The notes under the pieces: model-generated
What the model saw: the letters and a program-made list of their open reading frames with translations, nothing else
Database searches by the model: none
What the model was told of the DNA's origin: nothing
Made by a program: the position numbers and the translations under genes
In this document: piece by piece, positions 18,227-26,637 of the stretch
How positions within the stretch are numbered: position 1 is the first letter of the stretch
Layout of the letters: the number at the start of each line of letters is the position of its first letter
DNA from: Bacteroidales bacterium
GTDB lineage: Bacteria; Bacteroidota; Bacteroidia; Bacteroidales; F082
Assembly (NCBI GenBank): GCA_017537965.1
Contig: JAFYJV010000011.1
Coordinates: 81,608-145,607, forward strand
Direction of reading: 5' to 3'
Length of the DNA: 64,000 nt

Positions 18227-18981
18227 TGGAAATGGAAGAAAAGATCAAGGAAGCGGCTCGCATCCTTTCAGGAGCCAAGAACATCGTTGGATTCACTGGA
18301 GCAGGCACTTCGGCCGAAAGTGGAATCCCCCCTTTCAGGGGGGAAGGCGGCATCTGGAACAAGTATGATCCCAATGCCCTCAATATCGAGTACTACTACC
18401 GACATACGCAAGATTCCTGGAACATCATCCGAGAAGTGTTCTACAACTATTTCGACAATAAACAGGTGAAGCCCAACCCAGGGCACGACATCCTTGCCAA
18501 ATGGGAGAAAGAAGGCCGTCTGAGTTGTGTCATCACCCAAAACATCGACGACTTGCATACTGTCGCGGGTAACAACACTGTGTATGAGTTCCACGGCAAC
18601 ATGTCGCGTTTTGTCTGCACCAAATGCGGGAGCAAGTTCCCGGCACGTGAAATTCAGATGACAGAGAAACCGCCTCGCTGCGAGCGTTGCGGCGGACTGC
18701 TGAAGCCCGACTTCATCTTCTTTGGCGAAGGCATTCCCGAAGAAGCCTACTATGGCTCTGTCAATGCTGCCGAGAAATGTGATGCCTTCATCATCATCGG
18801 CACTTCTGGACAGGTCAGCCCCGCCAACATGATTCCTGGCATTGCCAAACGCAACGGTGCGAAGATCATTGAAATCAACCTTGAACCGTCCACTTACACG
18901 AACTACATCACAGACATCTATCTACAAGGCAAGTCTGGAGAAATCCTGCCTAAGATTGACGCCTTGATAGAAAGGCACTGA
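18226..18981 (+). CDS. cobB: Sirtuin NAD-dependent protein deacylase
   Basis: 251 residues. Removes acyl groups from lysines using NAD. Seen: NAD-binding GAGTSAESGIPPFRG (24-38), TQNIDDLH (104-111), catalytic H123 in EFHGN, a structural zinc site C131/C134/C152/C155, then GTSGQVSPA and EINLEP. The acyl-pocket Tyr/Arg pair of desuccinylase-type CobB is not evident, so substrate preference is open. Coupled to aat. The last 32 bp overlap the 3' end of the convergent fucosidase gene. Confidence 0.93.
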   Translation: MEMEEKIKEAARILSGAKNIVGFTGAGTSAESGIPPFRGEGGIWNKYDPNALNIEYYYRHTQDSWNIIREVFYNYFDNKQVKPNPGHDILAKWEKEGRLSCVITQNIDDLHTVAGNNTVYEFHGNMSRFVCTKCGSKFPAREIQMTEKPPRCERCGGLLKPDFIFFGEGIPEEAYYGSVNAAEKCDAFIIIGTSGQVSPANMIPGIAKRNGAKIIEINLEPSTYTNYITDIYLQGKSGEILPKIDALIERH

Positions 18982-20395
18982 CCCGACCCAAGCAAAGCGT
19001 TCCTTTCTCAACATTAAAGCGTAACCTTAATTGATCTGATGTAATAGTCTGAAAACGAATGATTCGCTTATAGCCAATTGTTGTCATCGTCTCATCGGTG
19101 TCGACAGAAAGCCATTGGCCATTGGCCATATAGGAGATGCTGAAACTCTTTACTTGTTGCCCAAGTGGGATGTACTCTTGAAGTACGATGGCATCCATGG
19201 ATGTCGGCTTGGGAAAAGTGAATACCAGTTCTGCCTTTGTGATTCCATCTTCTGTCGCCCAATACTGATCAGGAGTGTCCACGAGTACATTAGCAGCCCC
19301 GAAACGCTTGCCACGGGTGCTGTTTGCACTCACGGTACTACCTTGAAGCAGGTCATCGCTGAAAGCGGACTGTAGTTGTTTGTGCCATGTCACGGCATTG
19401 GCAGAGTCCATGGATGGTATTCTTCCTTCCTTGTTCACCGAGAAGTTCAACAGCAAGTTGGCATTACGGCCTACACTATGGCAATAAAGGTCCATCAGTT
19501 CCGAAGGGGTCTTGACCAAGCTGTCTTCGCGTTCGTGGTAAAACCAACCCGGTCTGATAGAGACGTCCACTTCGGCGGGCAGCCAGGCTTCGCCATCGGG
19601 GAAACCTGTAGAGAGCAGTTTAGTGTCATTAAGTAGTTGGAAATCATTTGAATAGAGACACCATTGCGTAGCATCTGCTTTCCCTTCTTCGTTGCCGATC
19701 CATCGCAGCGTAGGCACCGTGCCACCGAAGATCATGGCGTCGGGTGAATACTTCCAGATAATGTCTCTGGCTCTGGCGTAGTCGTAATACGTCTCAGCAA
19801 CGATGGATCGTTTCTCTAGGGCACCGCCATACCATCCGTCACCACCGTTGGCACCATCGAACCAAAACTCAAAGAAAGGTGCGTAACGTTCGGCCAGTTC
19901 CTCAATCTGTTGATGGTATATGGCAACATATCCTTCCCTGCCGTATTCCGATTGATGGCGGTCCCAGGGCGAAAGATACAACCCAAACTTCAGTCCGTGT
20001 TTGCGACATGCCTCGCATAGTTCGCCTACCACATCGCCTTGGCCGTTTTTATAAGGTGAATTCTTGACGCAATAGTCGGTAGTCTCTGTCGGCCATAGGC
20101 AGAAGCCGTCATGATGTTTGGCGGTAAGGATCACGCCTTTCATGCCGCAGGCTTTCAACGTCTTAACCCATTGCTCGCAGTCGAGGTTGGTCGGATTGAA
20201 AGTGGAAGCGGGCGTGTCGCCATAGCCCCATTCCATGTCGTTGAAAGTATTCAGTCCAAAGTGAATGAAGGCATAGGTCTCCATCCGATGCCATGCCAGT
20301 TGTTGTTGGCTTGGCACAGGCCCTACTGGCGTCGGCGTTTTCGCACAGGCAGCCATGGCTATCAGCAATGCTATGGAGGCAATGTTTCGAATCAT
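18950..20395 (-). CDS. GH29 alpha-L-fucosidase, lipoprotein
   Basis: 481 residues from ATG at 20395. The frame extends to 20422, but those codons lie within or directly after the -7 element; the internal ATG gives a proper lipoprotein signal (MIRNIASIALLIAMAAC, Cys17). GH29 catalytic domain: WHRMETYAFIHFGLNTF, ILTAKHHDGFCLWPT, GLYLSPWDRH, and nucleophile Asp in FEFWFDGANGG (about residue 180). A C-terminal beta-sandwich/F5-8-like region follows (~340-480). Hydrolyses terminal alpha-fucosides in the periplasm or at the surface. Divergent from the galactose operon, which fits foraging on host or milk-type glycans. Confidence 0.92.
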   Translation of the reverse strand: MIRNIASIALLIAMAACAKTPTPVGPVPSQQQLAWHRMETYAFIHFGLNTFNDMEWGYGDTPASTFNPTNLDCEQWVKTLKACGMKGVILTAKHHDGFCLWPTETTDYCVKNSPYKNGQGDVVGELCEACRKHGLKFGLYLSPWDRHQSEYGREGYVAIYHQQIEELAERYAPFFEFWFDGANGGDGWYGGALEKRSIVAETYYDYARARDIIWKYSPDAMIFGGTVPTLRWIGNEEGKADATQWCLYSNDFQLLNDTKLLSTGFPDGEAWLPAEVDVSIRPGWFYHEREDSLVKTPSELMDLYCHSVGRNANLLLNFSVNKEGRIPSMDSANAVTWHKQLQSAFSDDLLQGSTVSANSTRGKRFGAANVLVDTPDQYWATEDGITKAELVFTFPKPTSMDAIVLQEYIPLGQQVKSFSISYMANGQWLSVDTDETMTTIGYKRIIRFQTITSDQLRLRFNVEKGTLCLGRVSAFLSRRQS

Positions 20396-20419
20396 AAGAG
20401 CACAGTTGTTTCTTGGCAT

Positions 20420-20427
20420 CAAAAATA
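20420..20427 (-). promoter_or_regulatory. TATTTTTG -7 element, fucosidase
   Basis: Minus-strand element that overlaps the upstream-most possible start codons of the fucosidase frame and so fixes the true start at 20395. Confidence 0.6.
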
Positions 20428-20557
20428 CGTTTTTTTCTAAAGCCGAAATGAAATCCTTCGATCATTTCAAACAATAATCCATTTTTTAGAAGAACGGTGT
20501 TGTTTTTTTTCTTAACTTGCGCCATTATTTATGGATAACTAATCAACGACTATTGAT

Positions 20558-21703
20558 ATGAACATCAACGCACTCAAGAACGCATTCAAGGACTGCTTCG
20601 GTCAGGAATGCACGGTCTATACCTCGCCCGGACGCATCAATCTCATTGGCGAGCACACCGATTATAACGGTGGCTTTGTATTCCCTGGCGCCATCGACAA
20701 GGGCATCTATGCTGGCATCCGTTTGAATGGAACCGACAAGGTACACGCCTACTCCATGGATTATGATGAACAATGTGTCTTTGGCCTCAACGAAGAAGAC
20801 TTGCCAGAAAAGTCATGGGCAAGATACATCTTCGGTGTCTGTCGCGAGATCCAGAAACGCGGCTATTCCATTGGAGGCTTCGACACCGCATTCTATGGTG
20901 ATGTCCCGCTTGGTGCGGGGATGTCGTCATCGGCAGCATTGGAAAGCACTTTTGCCTTCGCTTTGAATGATCTCTTCAACTTGAATATCGACAAATTCGA
21001 GTTGGCTCGCATCGGCCAATCCACCGAGCACAACTACTGCGGCGTGAAGTGCGGCATCATGGACCAGTTTGCCTCGCTCTTTGGCAGGGCAGGCCACCTC
21101 ATGCGCCTCAACTGTGCTACCATGGAGTTTGAATACTTCCCCTTCAATCCCAAAGGCTACAAGGTAGTGCTGTTGGACACCGTAGTGAAGCACGAGTTGG
21201 CTTCCTCTGCCTACAACCGTCGCCGTGAGTCGTGCGAGAACGCCTGCGCCCGCATCGCCGCCAAACATCCTGAAGTGAAGTATCTGAGCGATGCTACCAT
21301 GGCCATGCTGAATGAGGTTGATGTGGAGATTCCCGCTGAGGATTACATGCGCGCGGAATATGTCATCGGTGAAAAGCAACGTGTTCTCGACGTCTGCGAC
21401 GCCTTGGAAAGAGGTGACTACAAGACCGTTGGCGACCGCATGTACGGAACACACTATGGCATGAGCAAGCTCTATGAAGTCAGCTGCGAGGAGCTGGATT
21501 GTCTCAACGACATCGCCAAGGAATGCGGCGTGACCGGTTCCCGTGTGATGGGCGGTGGCTTCGGCGGATGTACCATCAACCTAGTGAAGGAAGACCTTTA
21601 CGATGCTTTCATCGCTACCGCAAAAGAAAAGTATAACGCTCGCTTTGGCCATGAACCGAAAGTTTACGATGTCGTCATTTCGGATGGCGCTCGCAAACTA
21701 TAA
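20558..21703 (+). CDS. galK: Galactokinase
   Basis: 381 residues, normal length. ATP-dependent phosphorylation of alpha-D-galactose at C1. GHMP-kinase signatures: galactokinase motif GRINLIGEHTDYNGG (25-39), ATP loop PLGAGMSSSAALE (~126-138), CGIMDQFASLFG and GSRVMGGGFGGCTINLV near the C-terminus. First gene of a four-gene cluster with a nucleotidyltransferase, galM and an MFS transporter. A possible promoter TAACTTGC (20513-20520) is a poor match to consensus. Confidence 0.96.
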   Translation: MNINALKNAFKDCFGQECTVYTSPGRINLIGEHTDYNGGFVFPGAIDKGIYAGIRLNGTDKVHAYSMDYDEQCVFGLNEEDLPEKSWARYIFGVCREIQKRGYSIGGFDTAFYGDVPLGAGMSSSAALESTFAFALNDLFNLNIDKFELARIGQSTEHNYCGVKCGIMDQFASLFGRAGHLMRLNCATMEFEYFPFNPKGYKVVLLDTVVKHELASSAYNRRRESCENACARIAAKHPEVKYLSDATMAMLNEVDVEIPAEDYMRAEYVIGEKQRVLDVCDALERGDYKTVGDRMYGTHYGMSKLYEVSCEELDCLNDIAKECGVTGSRVMGGGFGGCTINLVKEDLYDAFIATAKEKYNARFGHEPKVYDVVISDGARKL

Positions 21704-21705
21704 TT

Positions 21706-21739
21706 CTTACTCTAACTTCTGAATTCTAAATTCTTTAAA
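21706..21739. repeat. Degenerate heptamer array after galK
   Basis: CT dinucleotides recur every 7 bp (21712, 21719, 21726, 21733), giving units CTAACTT, CTGAATT, CTAAATT, CTTTAAA. Contains ACTTCTG, the unit of the array at aroC. Fills the whole galK-nucleotidyltransferase junction. Confidence 0.65.
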
Positions 21740-21740
21740 A

Positions 21741-22646
21741 ATGAACCCTACATTATTAGTTTTAGCCGCTGGAATGGGTTCCAGATACGGCGCTTTGAAG
21801 CAGATGGACGGCGTTGGCCCGAACAACGAAGCCATCCTCGATTATTCCATTTATGACGCCAAACGCGCCGGCTTCGGAAAGGTGGTCTTTGTCATCCGCG
21901 AGGACTTCGCCGAAGCCTTCAAGAAAGTCAACAACACTGAGAAATACGGCATCCCCGTTGAATATGTCTATCAGTCGCTCGACAAACTCCCAGAAGGTTT
22001 TAGCGTTCCGGAAGGCCGTGTGAAGCCATGGGGCACCTGCCACGCCGTGCTGATGGCCAAGGACGTGATCCATGAACCTTTTGCGGCCATCAACGCCGAT
22101 GACTTCTATGGCAAGGAAGCATACGAAGTGTTGGCTCAATATCTCATGGAATGCGACGGTAAGAAAGGCGCCTACAGCATGGTGGCTTACAAGCTTCGCA
22201 ACACCATGTCGGATTTCGGCACCGTTAGTCGCGGCATCTGCACAGCCGACGAGGACGACAACCTTCAAACCATCGTCGAGCGCCTTGGCATTGGCCATAC
22301 CGACGACGGCGGCGCAGCCTATACCGACGAGTCGGGCAGCCATCCGTTGGACATGGACTCATTGGTCTCGATGAACTTCTTCGGATTTACCCCTGATTTC
22401 TTCGAATATTCCGAGAAAGGCTTCGTCGAATTCCTGAAAGGTCCTGCACAGACAAACATCAAGGCGGAGTTCTTCATCCCGCTGATGGTCAACCAAGCCA
22501 TCAACGACGGCACCGCCAAGTTAAAAGTGCTGTCGAGCAACGCATCATGGTTTGGTGTCACCTATAAGGAAGACAAGCCTGAGGTGATGCGCAAGATCCG
22601 AGAATTGATCGAGAAAGGCGTTTACCCTAACGAGCTGTGGAAATAG
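21741..22646 (+). CDS. Sugar nucleotidyltransferase in galactose operon
   Basis: 301 residues, NTP-transferase fold. LVLAAGMGSRYGALKQMDGVGPNNEAILDYSIYDAKRAGF at the N-terminus, AINADDFYG as the metal/sugar-phosphate loop (~110-118), and TNIKAEFFIPLMVN later. It differs from GalU/RfbA in the GSRYGALKQMDGVGPN motif. It sits between galK and galM, and no galT occurs in the window. A reasonable inference is that it makes UDP-galactose (or another NDP-sugar) from galactose-1-phosphate and NTP, replacing the GalT step; this is not shown by the sequence alone. Confidence 0.85.
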   Translation: MNPTLLVLAAGMGSRYGALKQMDGVGPNNEAILDYSIYDAKRAGFGKVVFVIREDFAEAFKKVNNTEKYGIPVEYVYQSLDKLPEGFSVPEGRVKPWGTCHAVLMAKDVIHEPFAAINADDFYGKEAYEVLAQYLMECDGKKGAYSMVAYKLRNTMSDFGTVSRGICTADEDDNLQTIVERLGIGHTDDGGAAYTDESGSHPLDMDSLVSMNFFGFTPDFFEYSEKGFVEFLKGPAQTNIKAEFFIPLMVNQAINDGTAKLKVLSSNASWFGVTYKEDKPEVMRKIRELIEKGVYPNELWK

Positions 22647-22670
22647 TGAGGAATTATCAATTATGGGCAA

Positions 22671-22691
22671 CTCCTCACTCCTAACTTCTAA
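22671..22691. repeat. Heptamer array (3 copies) before galM
   Basis: Units CTCCTCA, CTCCTAA, CTTCTAA in exact 7-bp register just upstream of the galM start. Related in consensus to the arrays at 9.16, 21.7 and 40.8 kb. Confidence 0.7.
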
Positions 22692-22696
22692 TCAAC

Positions 22697-23752
22697 ATGA
22701 ACATCGAAGTGAAAACATGGGGCAAAACCCCTGACAACAAAGACATCAAGCTTTACACCCTTACCAATGCCAATGGCATCAAGGTTGAGTTGAGCGACAT
22801 CGGAGCGGGTATTGTCAGTATTGTCACTCCCGACCGTGACGGGCACATGGACGATATCGTGTTGGGCTATCCCAACGCCACCGACTATTATGGCGACGGT
22901 CCTTGTGCTGGCAAGGTGCCGGGACGCTTCGCCAACCGCATCGCCAACGGAAGGTTCAAGATTGATGAGGTGGAATACCAGCTGGAATTGAATACTGGCG
23001 ACGGCAAGCATCATCTCCACGGAGGCAGCATTGGCTTTGCCAACCAGAAATGGGCCAGTCGCATCGAAGGTGAGAGTGTTGTCTTCACTTACCTCTCGGC
23101 GGACGGTGAGGCAGGTTATCCTGGTGAGATGATCGCCGTGGCACGCTATACTCTCAACGATGAGAACGAACTCAACCTCAGCCTCAGCGCATGGACCACT
23201 GAAACCACCATTGTCAACCTGACCAATCATACCTATTTCAATTTGAAAGGCGAAGGCAATGGCGACATCCTTGACCATCAGCTAAGGCTAAATGCGTCAC
23301 GCTGGCTGCCAGCCACCAACGAGTTGATTACTACCGGCGAGGTGGCTAGCGTTATGGATACGCCCATGGACTTCACGATGGGAAAACGTATCGGACGCGA
23401 CATCAAGGAGCCCTTCCCCGCCCTCATCAACGGCAAGGGCTACGACAGCTGTTGGGTGCTTGACAACCTTGGAAAGGACAAACTCAACCTTGCCGCAGAA
23501 CTCTTGCATGAAGGTACCGGCCGCAAGGTTCAACTTTACACCACTCAGCCAGGCATCCAAGTCTATACCGGCAACTGGCTCAGCGGCTGTCCACAGGGCA
23601 AGAACGGCCATACTTATCACGACTATGAGGGTGTGGCGCTGGAATGCCAAGCCCTCCCCGACTCACCCAACAAGCCCAACTTCCCGAGCACCTTCCTCCG
23701 TCCAGGTGAGGAATACAAAGAAATCATCATCTTCAAATTCTCGAATCTATAA
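22697..23752 (+). CDS. galM: Aldose 1-epimerase (mutarotase)
   Basis: 351 residues, normal length. Interconverts alpha and beta anomers of galactose/glucose to feed galactokinase. Motifs: GRFANRIANGRF, HHLHGGSIGFANQKW (substrate His), LTNHTYFNLKG (catalytic His), DTPMDF, and a C-terminal LECQALPDSPNKPNFP with the catalytic-base Glu region. No signal peptide, so cytoplasmic. Third gene of the galactose operon. Confidence 0.95.
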   Translation: MNIEVKTWGKTPDNKDIKLYTLTNANGIKVELSDIGAGIVSIVTPDRDGHMDDIVLGYPNATDYYGDGPCAGKVPGRFANRIANGRFKIDEVEYQLELNTGDGKHHLHGGSIGFANQKWASRIEGESVVFTYLSADGEAGYPGEMIAVARYTLNDENELNLSLSAWTTETTIVNLTNHTYFNLKGEGNGDILDHQLRLNASRWLPATNELITTGEVASVMDTPMDFTMGKRIGRDIKEPFPALINGKGYDSCWVLDNLGKDKLNLAAELLHEGTGRKVQLYTTQPGIQVYTGNWLSGCPQGKNGHTYHDYEGVALECQALPDSPNKPNFPSTFLRPGEEYKEIIIFKFSNL

Positions 23753-23785
23753 TACAGAAATCTTGAATTTTAAAACATCATACTA

Positions 23786-25084
23786 ATGGAAACAACAAAC
23801 AAAAAGAACTACACCATCCCGATCATTGTGATGATCCTGCTGTTCGGCATGATCTCCTTTGTCACCAATCTGGCATCGCCCATGGGCGACATCCTCAAGA
23901 ACCAGTTCAACATCCCCAACTGGCAAGGCACCCTCGGCGTCTTTGCCAACTTCATCGCCTACGCGGTGATGGGTATCCCTGCCGGTAACCTCCTTCAGAA
24001 GAAAGGTTATAAGAAGACCGCTTTGGTAGCTGTCACCGTCGGTTTCATCGGAGTCGGCATCCAGACCCTTTCAGGTTACATGGGCAGCTTTGGCATCTAT
24101 CTCCTCGGTGCTTTTGTGGCCGGCTTCAGCATGTGTCTGCTTAACACGGTTGTCAACCCGATGCTCAACAAGCTTGGTGGTGGCGGCAACCACGGCAACC
24201 AGTTGATCCAGATCGGTGGTACCTTCAACTCACTTTGCGGCACCGCTGTGATCATCATCACTGGCTTGCTCATCCCTAGCATCATGGATGCCAAGATCAG
24301 CGATGTGTTCCCGCTGATGTACACCGCCTTGGGCATCTTTGCCTTTGCTTTCCTCGTCATCCTGCTAACCAAGATTCCTGAGAACGAGCAGAAGCAAAAC
24401 GATGTTCAAATGAATGTAAAAGGCAAGGGTCCCATGGCTTTTCGCCATTTCGTGTTGGGCGCCATCGCCATTTTCATCTATGTCGGCGTTGAGGTCGGCA
24501 TCCCCAATGTCTTGAACAAGTGGCTTCAGAATCCCGATCTCAATGTGTTGGGTTCAGGAGTCAACGCCGAGGCAGTGGCTGGCTCTGTGGCAGCCACCTA
24601 TTGGTTCCTGATGCTGATCGGACGTCTCGTCGGCGGCATCATCGGCAACAAGGTTTCGGCCAAGGCCATGCTTACTGTGGTGTCGTTGGTGGGCATCGTC
24701 CTCACGCTGTTGGCCATGTTCGGTCCTTCCACCATGGTCAAGTTCCCGGCATTCAACGGTGCCAAGGGCTTCGGCATGGAGAACATCCCGCTCAATGCGG
24801 CATTCTTGGTATGCATCGGACTCTGCACCTCCGTGATGTGGGGTGGCATCTTCAACCTCGCTGTTGAAGGACTTGGCAAATACACGGAAAAGGCTTCCGG
24901 CATCTTCATGGCCTTGGTTTGCGGTGGCGGCATCCTGCCCTTGCTCCAAAACGCCATCGTTGACAGTCTGGGCGGCGTCGGTTACCTTCAGAGCTACTGG
25001 GTCATCGTGGTTGGCCTGGCCTTCCTACTGTTCTATGCCCTCTGGGGTTCGAAGAACGTCAACAAGGATATCAAGGTGGATTGA
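23786..25084 (+). CDS. MFS sugar transporter (FucP/glucose-galactose family)
   Basis: 432 residues with about 12 hydrophobic segments. Resembles the FHS family (FucP, GluP): IPIIVMILLFGMISFVTNLASPMGDILKNQF, YAVMGIPAGNLLQKKGYKKTALVAV, and VNPMLNKLGG. Inner-membrane proton-coupled import of galactose or glucose fits its place at the end of the galactose operon. Ends in a strong bidirectional terminator. Confidence 0.92.
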   Translation: METTNKKNYTIPIIVMILLFGMISFVTNLASPMGDILKNQFNIPNWQGTLGVFANFIAYAVMGIPAGNLLQKKGYKKTALVAVTVGFIGVGIQTLSGYMGSFGIYLLGAFVAGFSMCLLNTVVNPMLNKLGGGGNHGNQLIQIGGTFNSLCGTAVIIITGLLIPSIMDAKISDVFPLMYTALGIFAFAFLVILLTKIPENEQKQNDVQMNVKGKGPMAFRHFVLGAIAIFIYVGVEVGIPNVLNKWLQNPDLNVLGSGVNAEAVAGSVAATYWFLMLIGRLVGGIIGNKVSAKAMLTVVSLVGIVLTLLAMFGPSTMVKFPAFNGAKGFGMENIPLNAAFLVCIGLCTSVMWGGIFNLAVEGLGKYTEKASGIFMALVCGGGILPLLQNAIVDSLGGVGYLQSYWVIVVGLAFLLFYALWGSKNVNKDIKVD

Positions 25085-25100
25085 TGTTCTAATCCATTAC

Positions 25101-25137
25101 AAAAAAACGCCCCACTTTCAATGGGGCGTTTTTTTAT
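25101..25137. terminator. Bidirectional intrinsic terminator
   Basis: Stem AACGCCCCA (25106-25114) / TGGGGCGTT (25122-25130), 7-nt loop, flanked by A-run on the left and T-run on the right. Serves both the galactose operon (+) and the DUF1846 gene (-), whose stop codon abuts it. Confidence 0.92.
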
Positions 25138-26600
25138 TATTGCTTTCTTACTGGGTCGCAGGTCAACCCCACTCCCAACTTGCTGAAGATCTTACGGTCA
25201 ACTTCACTGAGCATCACCGTGGAATGTACTTGGCAACCTTCCAACAGAGGCAATACTTCGAGGGCCTTGCGACATTTCTCGTCGTCGGGGCTCAGCACCG
25301 AGAGGGCGATCAGCACCTCATCGGTATGGAGTCTCGGATTGTTGCCGCGAAGATAGTCCACCTTGGTCTTCTGGATGGGCTCGATCATGTATTGCGGGAT
25401 AAGCTTCATGTCGTGATCGACCCCAGCCAGATACTTGGTCGCATTCAGGATCAAGGCCGCACTGGGACCCAACAGGGCGCTAGTCTCGGCAGTAATCAGG
25501 GTGCCGTCGGCCAATTCGATAGCGGTGCAGTCCACGCCGCTACGCTGTTTGCGTTCCCGTGCCGCCACCACGCAACGGCGATCCTCGACGGTAATCTGGG
25601 CCTGCTTGAGCAGCATCTTTATCTTCTTGACCTCGCTCTCGTTGCTACCATCCTCCGCCATGGTGTTCAAGGCAGTGAAATAGCGGCGGATGATCTCGTC
25701 CTTGGCGGCTTGGCAGCACACCGCGTCGTCGCTGATGCAGAACCCCACCATGTTAACGCCCATATCGGTCGGAGATTTGTAGGGGCAGGTCCCATAAATG
25801 CCCTCGAAAAGGGCCTGGAGTACCGGAAAGATCTCGATGTCGCGGTTGTAGTTGACAGCGATCTTGCCGTAGGCATCCAGATGGAAGGGGTCGATCATGT
25901 TGACGTCATTGAGATCGGCTGTCGCCGCTTCGTAAGCCATGTTGACGGGATGTTTCAGCGGCAGACTCCACACCGGGAAGGTCTCGAACTTGGCGTAGCC
26001 GGCGTTGATACCCCGTTTCTGATCGTTGTAGAGCTGGCTAAGGCACACGGCCATCTTGCCGCTTCCTGGGCCAGGAGCCGTTACGATGACCAGCGGTCTT
26101 GTAGTCTCCACATAGTCGTTCTTGCCAAAACCCTCGTCGGAATCAATCAAGGACACATTGTGTGGATAGCCGTCAATAAGATAATGATAATAGGCCCGGA
26201 TGCCCAAGTGTTCCAAACGGTTGCGGAAGGCGACCGCACTACTTTGCCCGTTGTAGTGAGTAATCACCACCCCGCTTACCAGGAAGCCCCGTTTTTGGAA
26301 CTCGTTCCTCAGGCGCAACACATCCACATCGTAAGTAATGCCCAAATCGCTACGCATCTTGTTCTTCTCAATATCGGAAGCGCTAATTACGATAACAATC
26401 TCGGCGCTGTCACTGAGATTCTGAAGCATGCGTAACTTGCTGTCGGGACGGAAACCGGGCAACACGCGACTGGCGTGATGGTCGTCAAACAATTTCCCTC
26501 CCAGTTCCAGGTAAAGCTTGTTGCCGAACTGACCGATCCGTTCGCGGATGTGTTCGGACTGTATCTTAAGATACTTTAAGTTGTCAAATCCGTATTTCAT
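25137..26600 (-). CDS. DUF1846 family protein
   Basis: 487 residues from ATG at 26600 (MKYGFDNLKYLKIQSEHI, the family's usual start); the frame upstream of this runs into the -7 element. Full-length member: LYLELGGKLFDDHHASRVLPGF, SASDIEKNKMRSDLGITYD, VTAPGPGSGKMAVCLSQLYND (a P-loop-like stretch), GINAGYAKFETFPVW. DUF1846 proteins are ATPase-like cytosolic enzymes seen in anaerobes and firmicutes; the reaction is not established to my knowledge. Leader is only a few nucleotides long. Confidence 0.9.
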   Translation of the reverse strand: MKYGFDNLKYLKIQSEHIRERIGQFGNKLYLELGGKLFDDHHASRVLPGFRPDSKLRMLQNLSDSAEIVIVISASDIEKNKMRSDLGITYDVDVLRLRNEFQKRGFLVSGVVITHYNGQSSAVAFRNRLEHLGIRAYYHYLIDGYPHNVSLIDSDEGFGKNDYVETTRPLVIVTAPGPGSGKMAVCLSQLYNDQKRGINAGYAKFETFPVWSLPLKHPVNMAYEAATADLNDVNMIDPFHLDAYGKIAVNYNRDIEIFPVLQALFEGIYGTCPYKSPTDMGVNMVGFCISDDAVCCQAAKDEIIRRYFTALNTMAEDGSNESEVKKIKMLLKQAQITVEDRRCVVAARERKQRSGVDCTAIELADGTLITAETSALLGPSAALILNATKYLAGVDHDMKLIPQYMIEPIQKTKVDYLRGNNPRLHTDEVLIALSVLSPDDEKCRKALEVLPLLEGCQVHSTVMLSEVDRKIFSKLGVGLTCDPVRKQ

Positions 26601-26609
26601 AACGGATTG

Positions 26610-26617
26610 CAAATATA
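26610..26617 (-). promoter_or_regulatory. TATATTTG -7 element, DUF1846 gene
   Basis: Minus-strand element; only 9 nt separate its G from the ATG at 26600, so the transcript should be nearly leaderless. Confidence 0.6.
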
Positions 26618-26637
26618 AGCTTTATTTCAGAAGTTTT

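Noticed and set aside
24843-26435. 530-residue open frame on the plus strand
   Set aside because: Antisense shadow of the DUF1846 gene; no family-like motifs, and the DUF1846 protein is conserved over the whole stretch.
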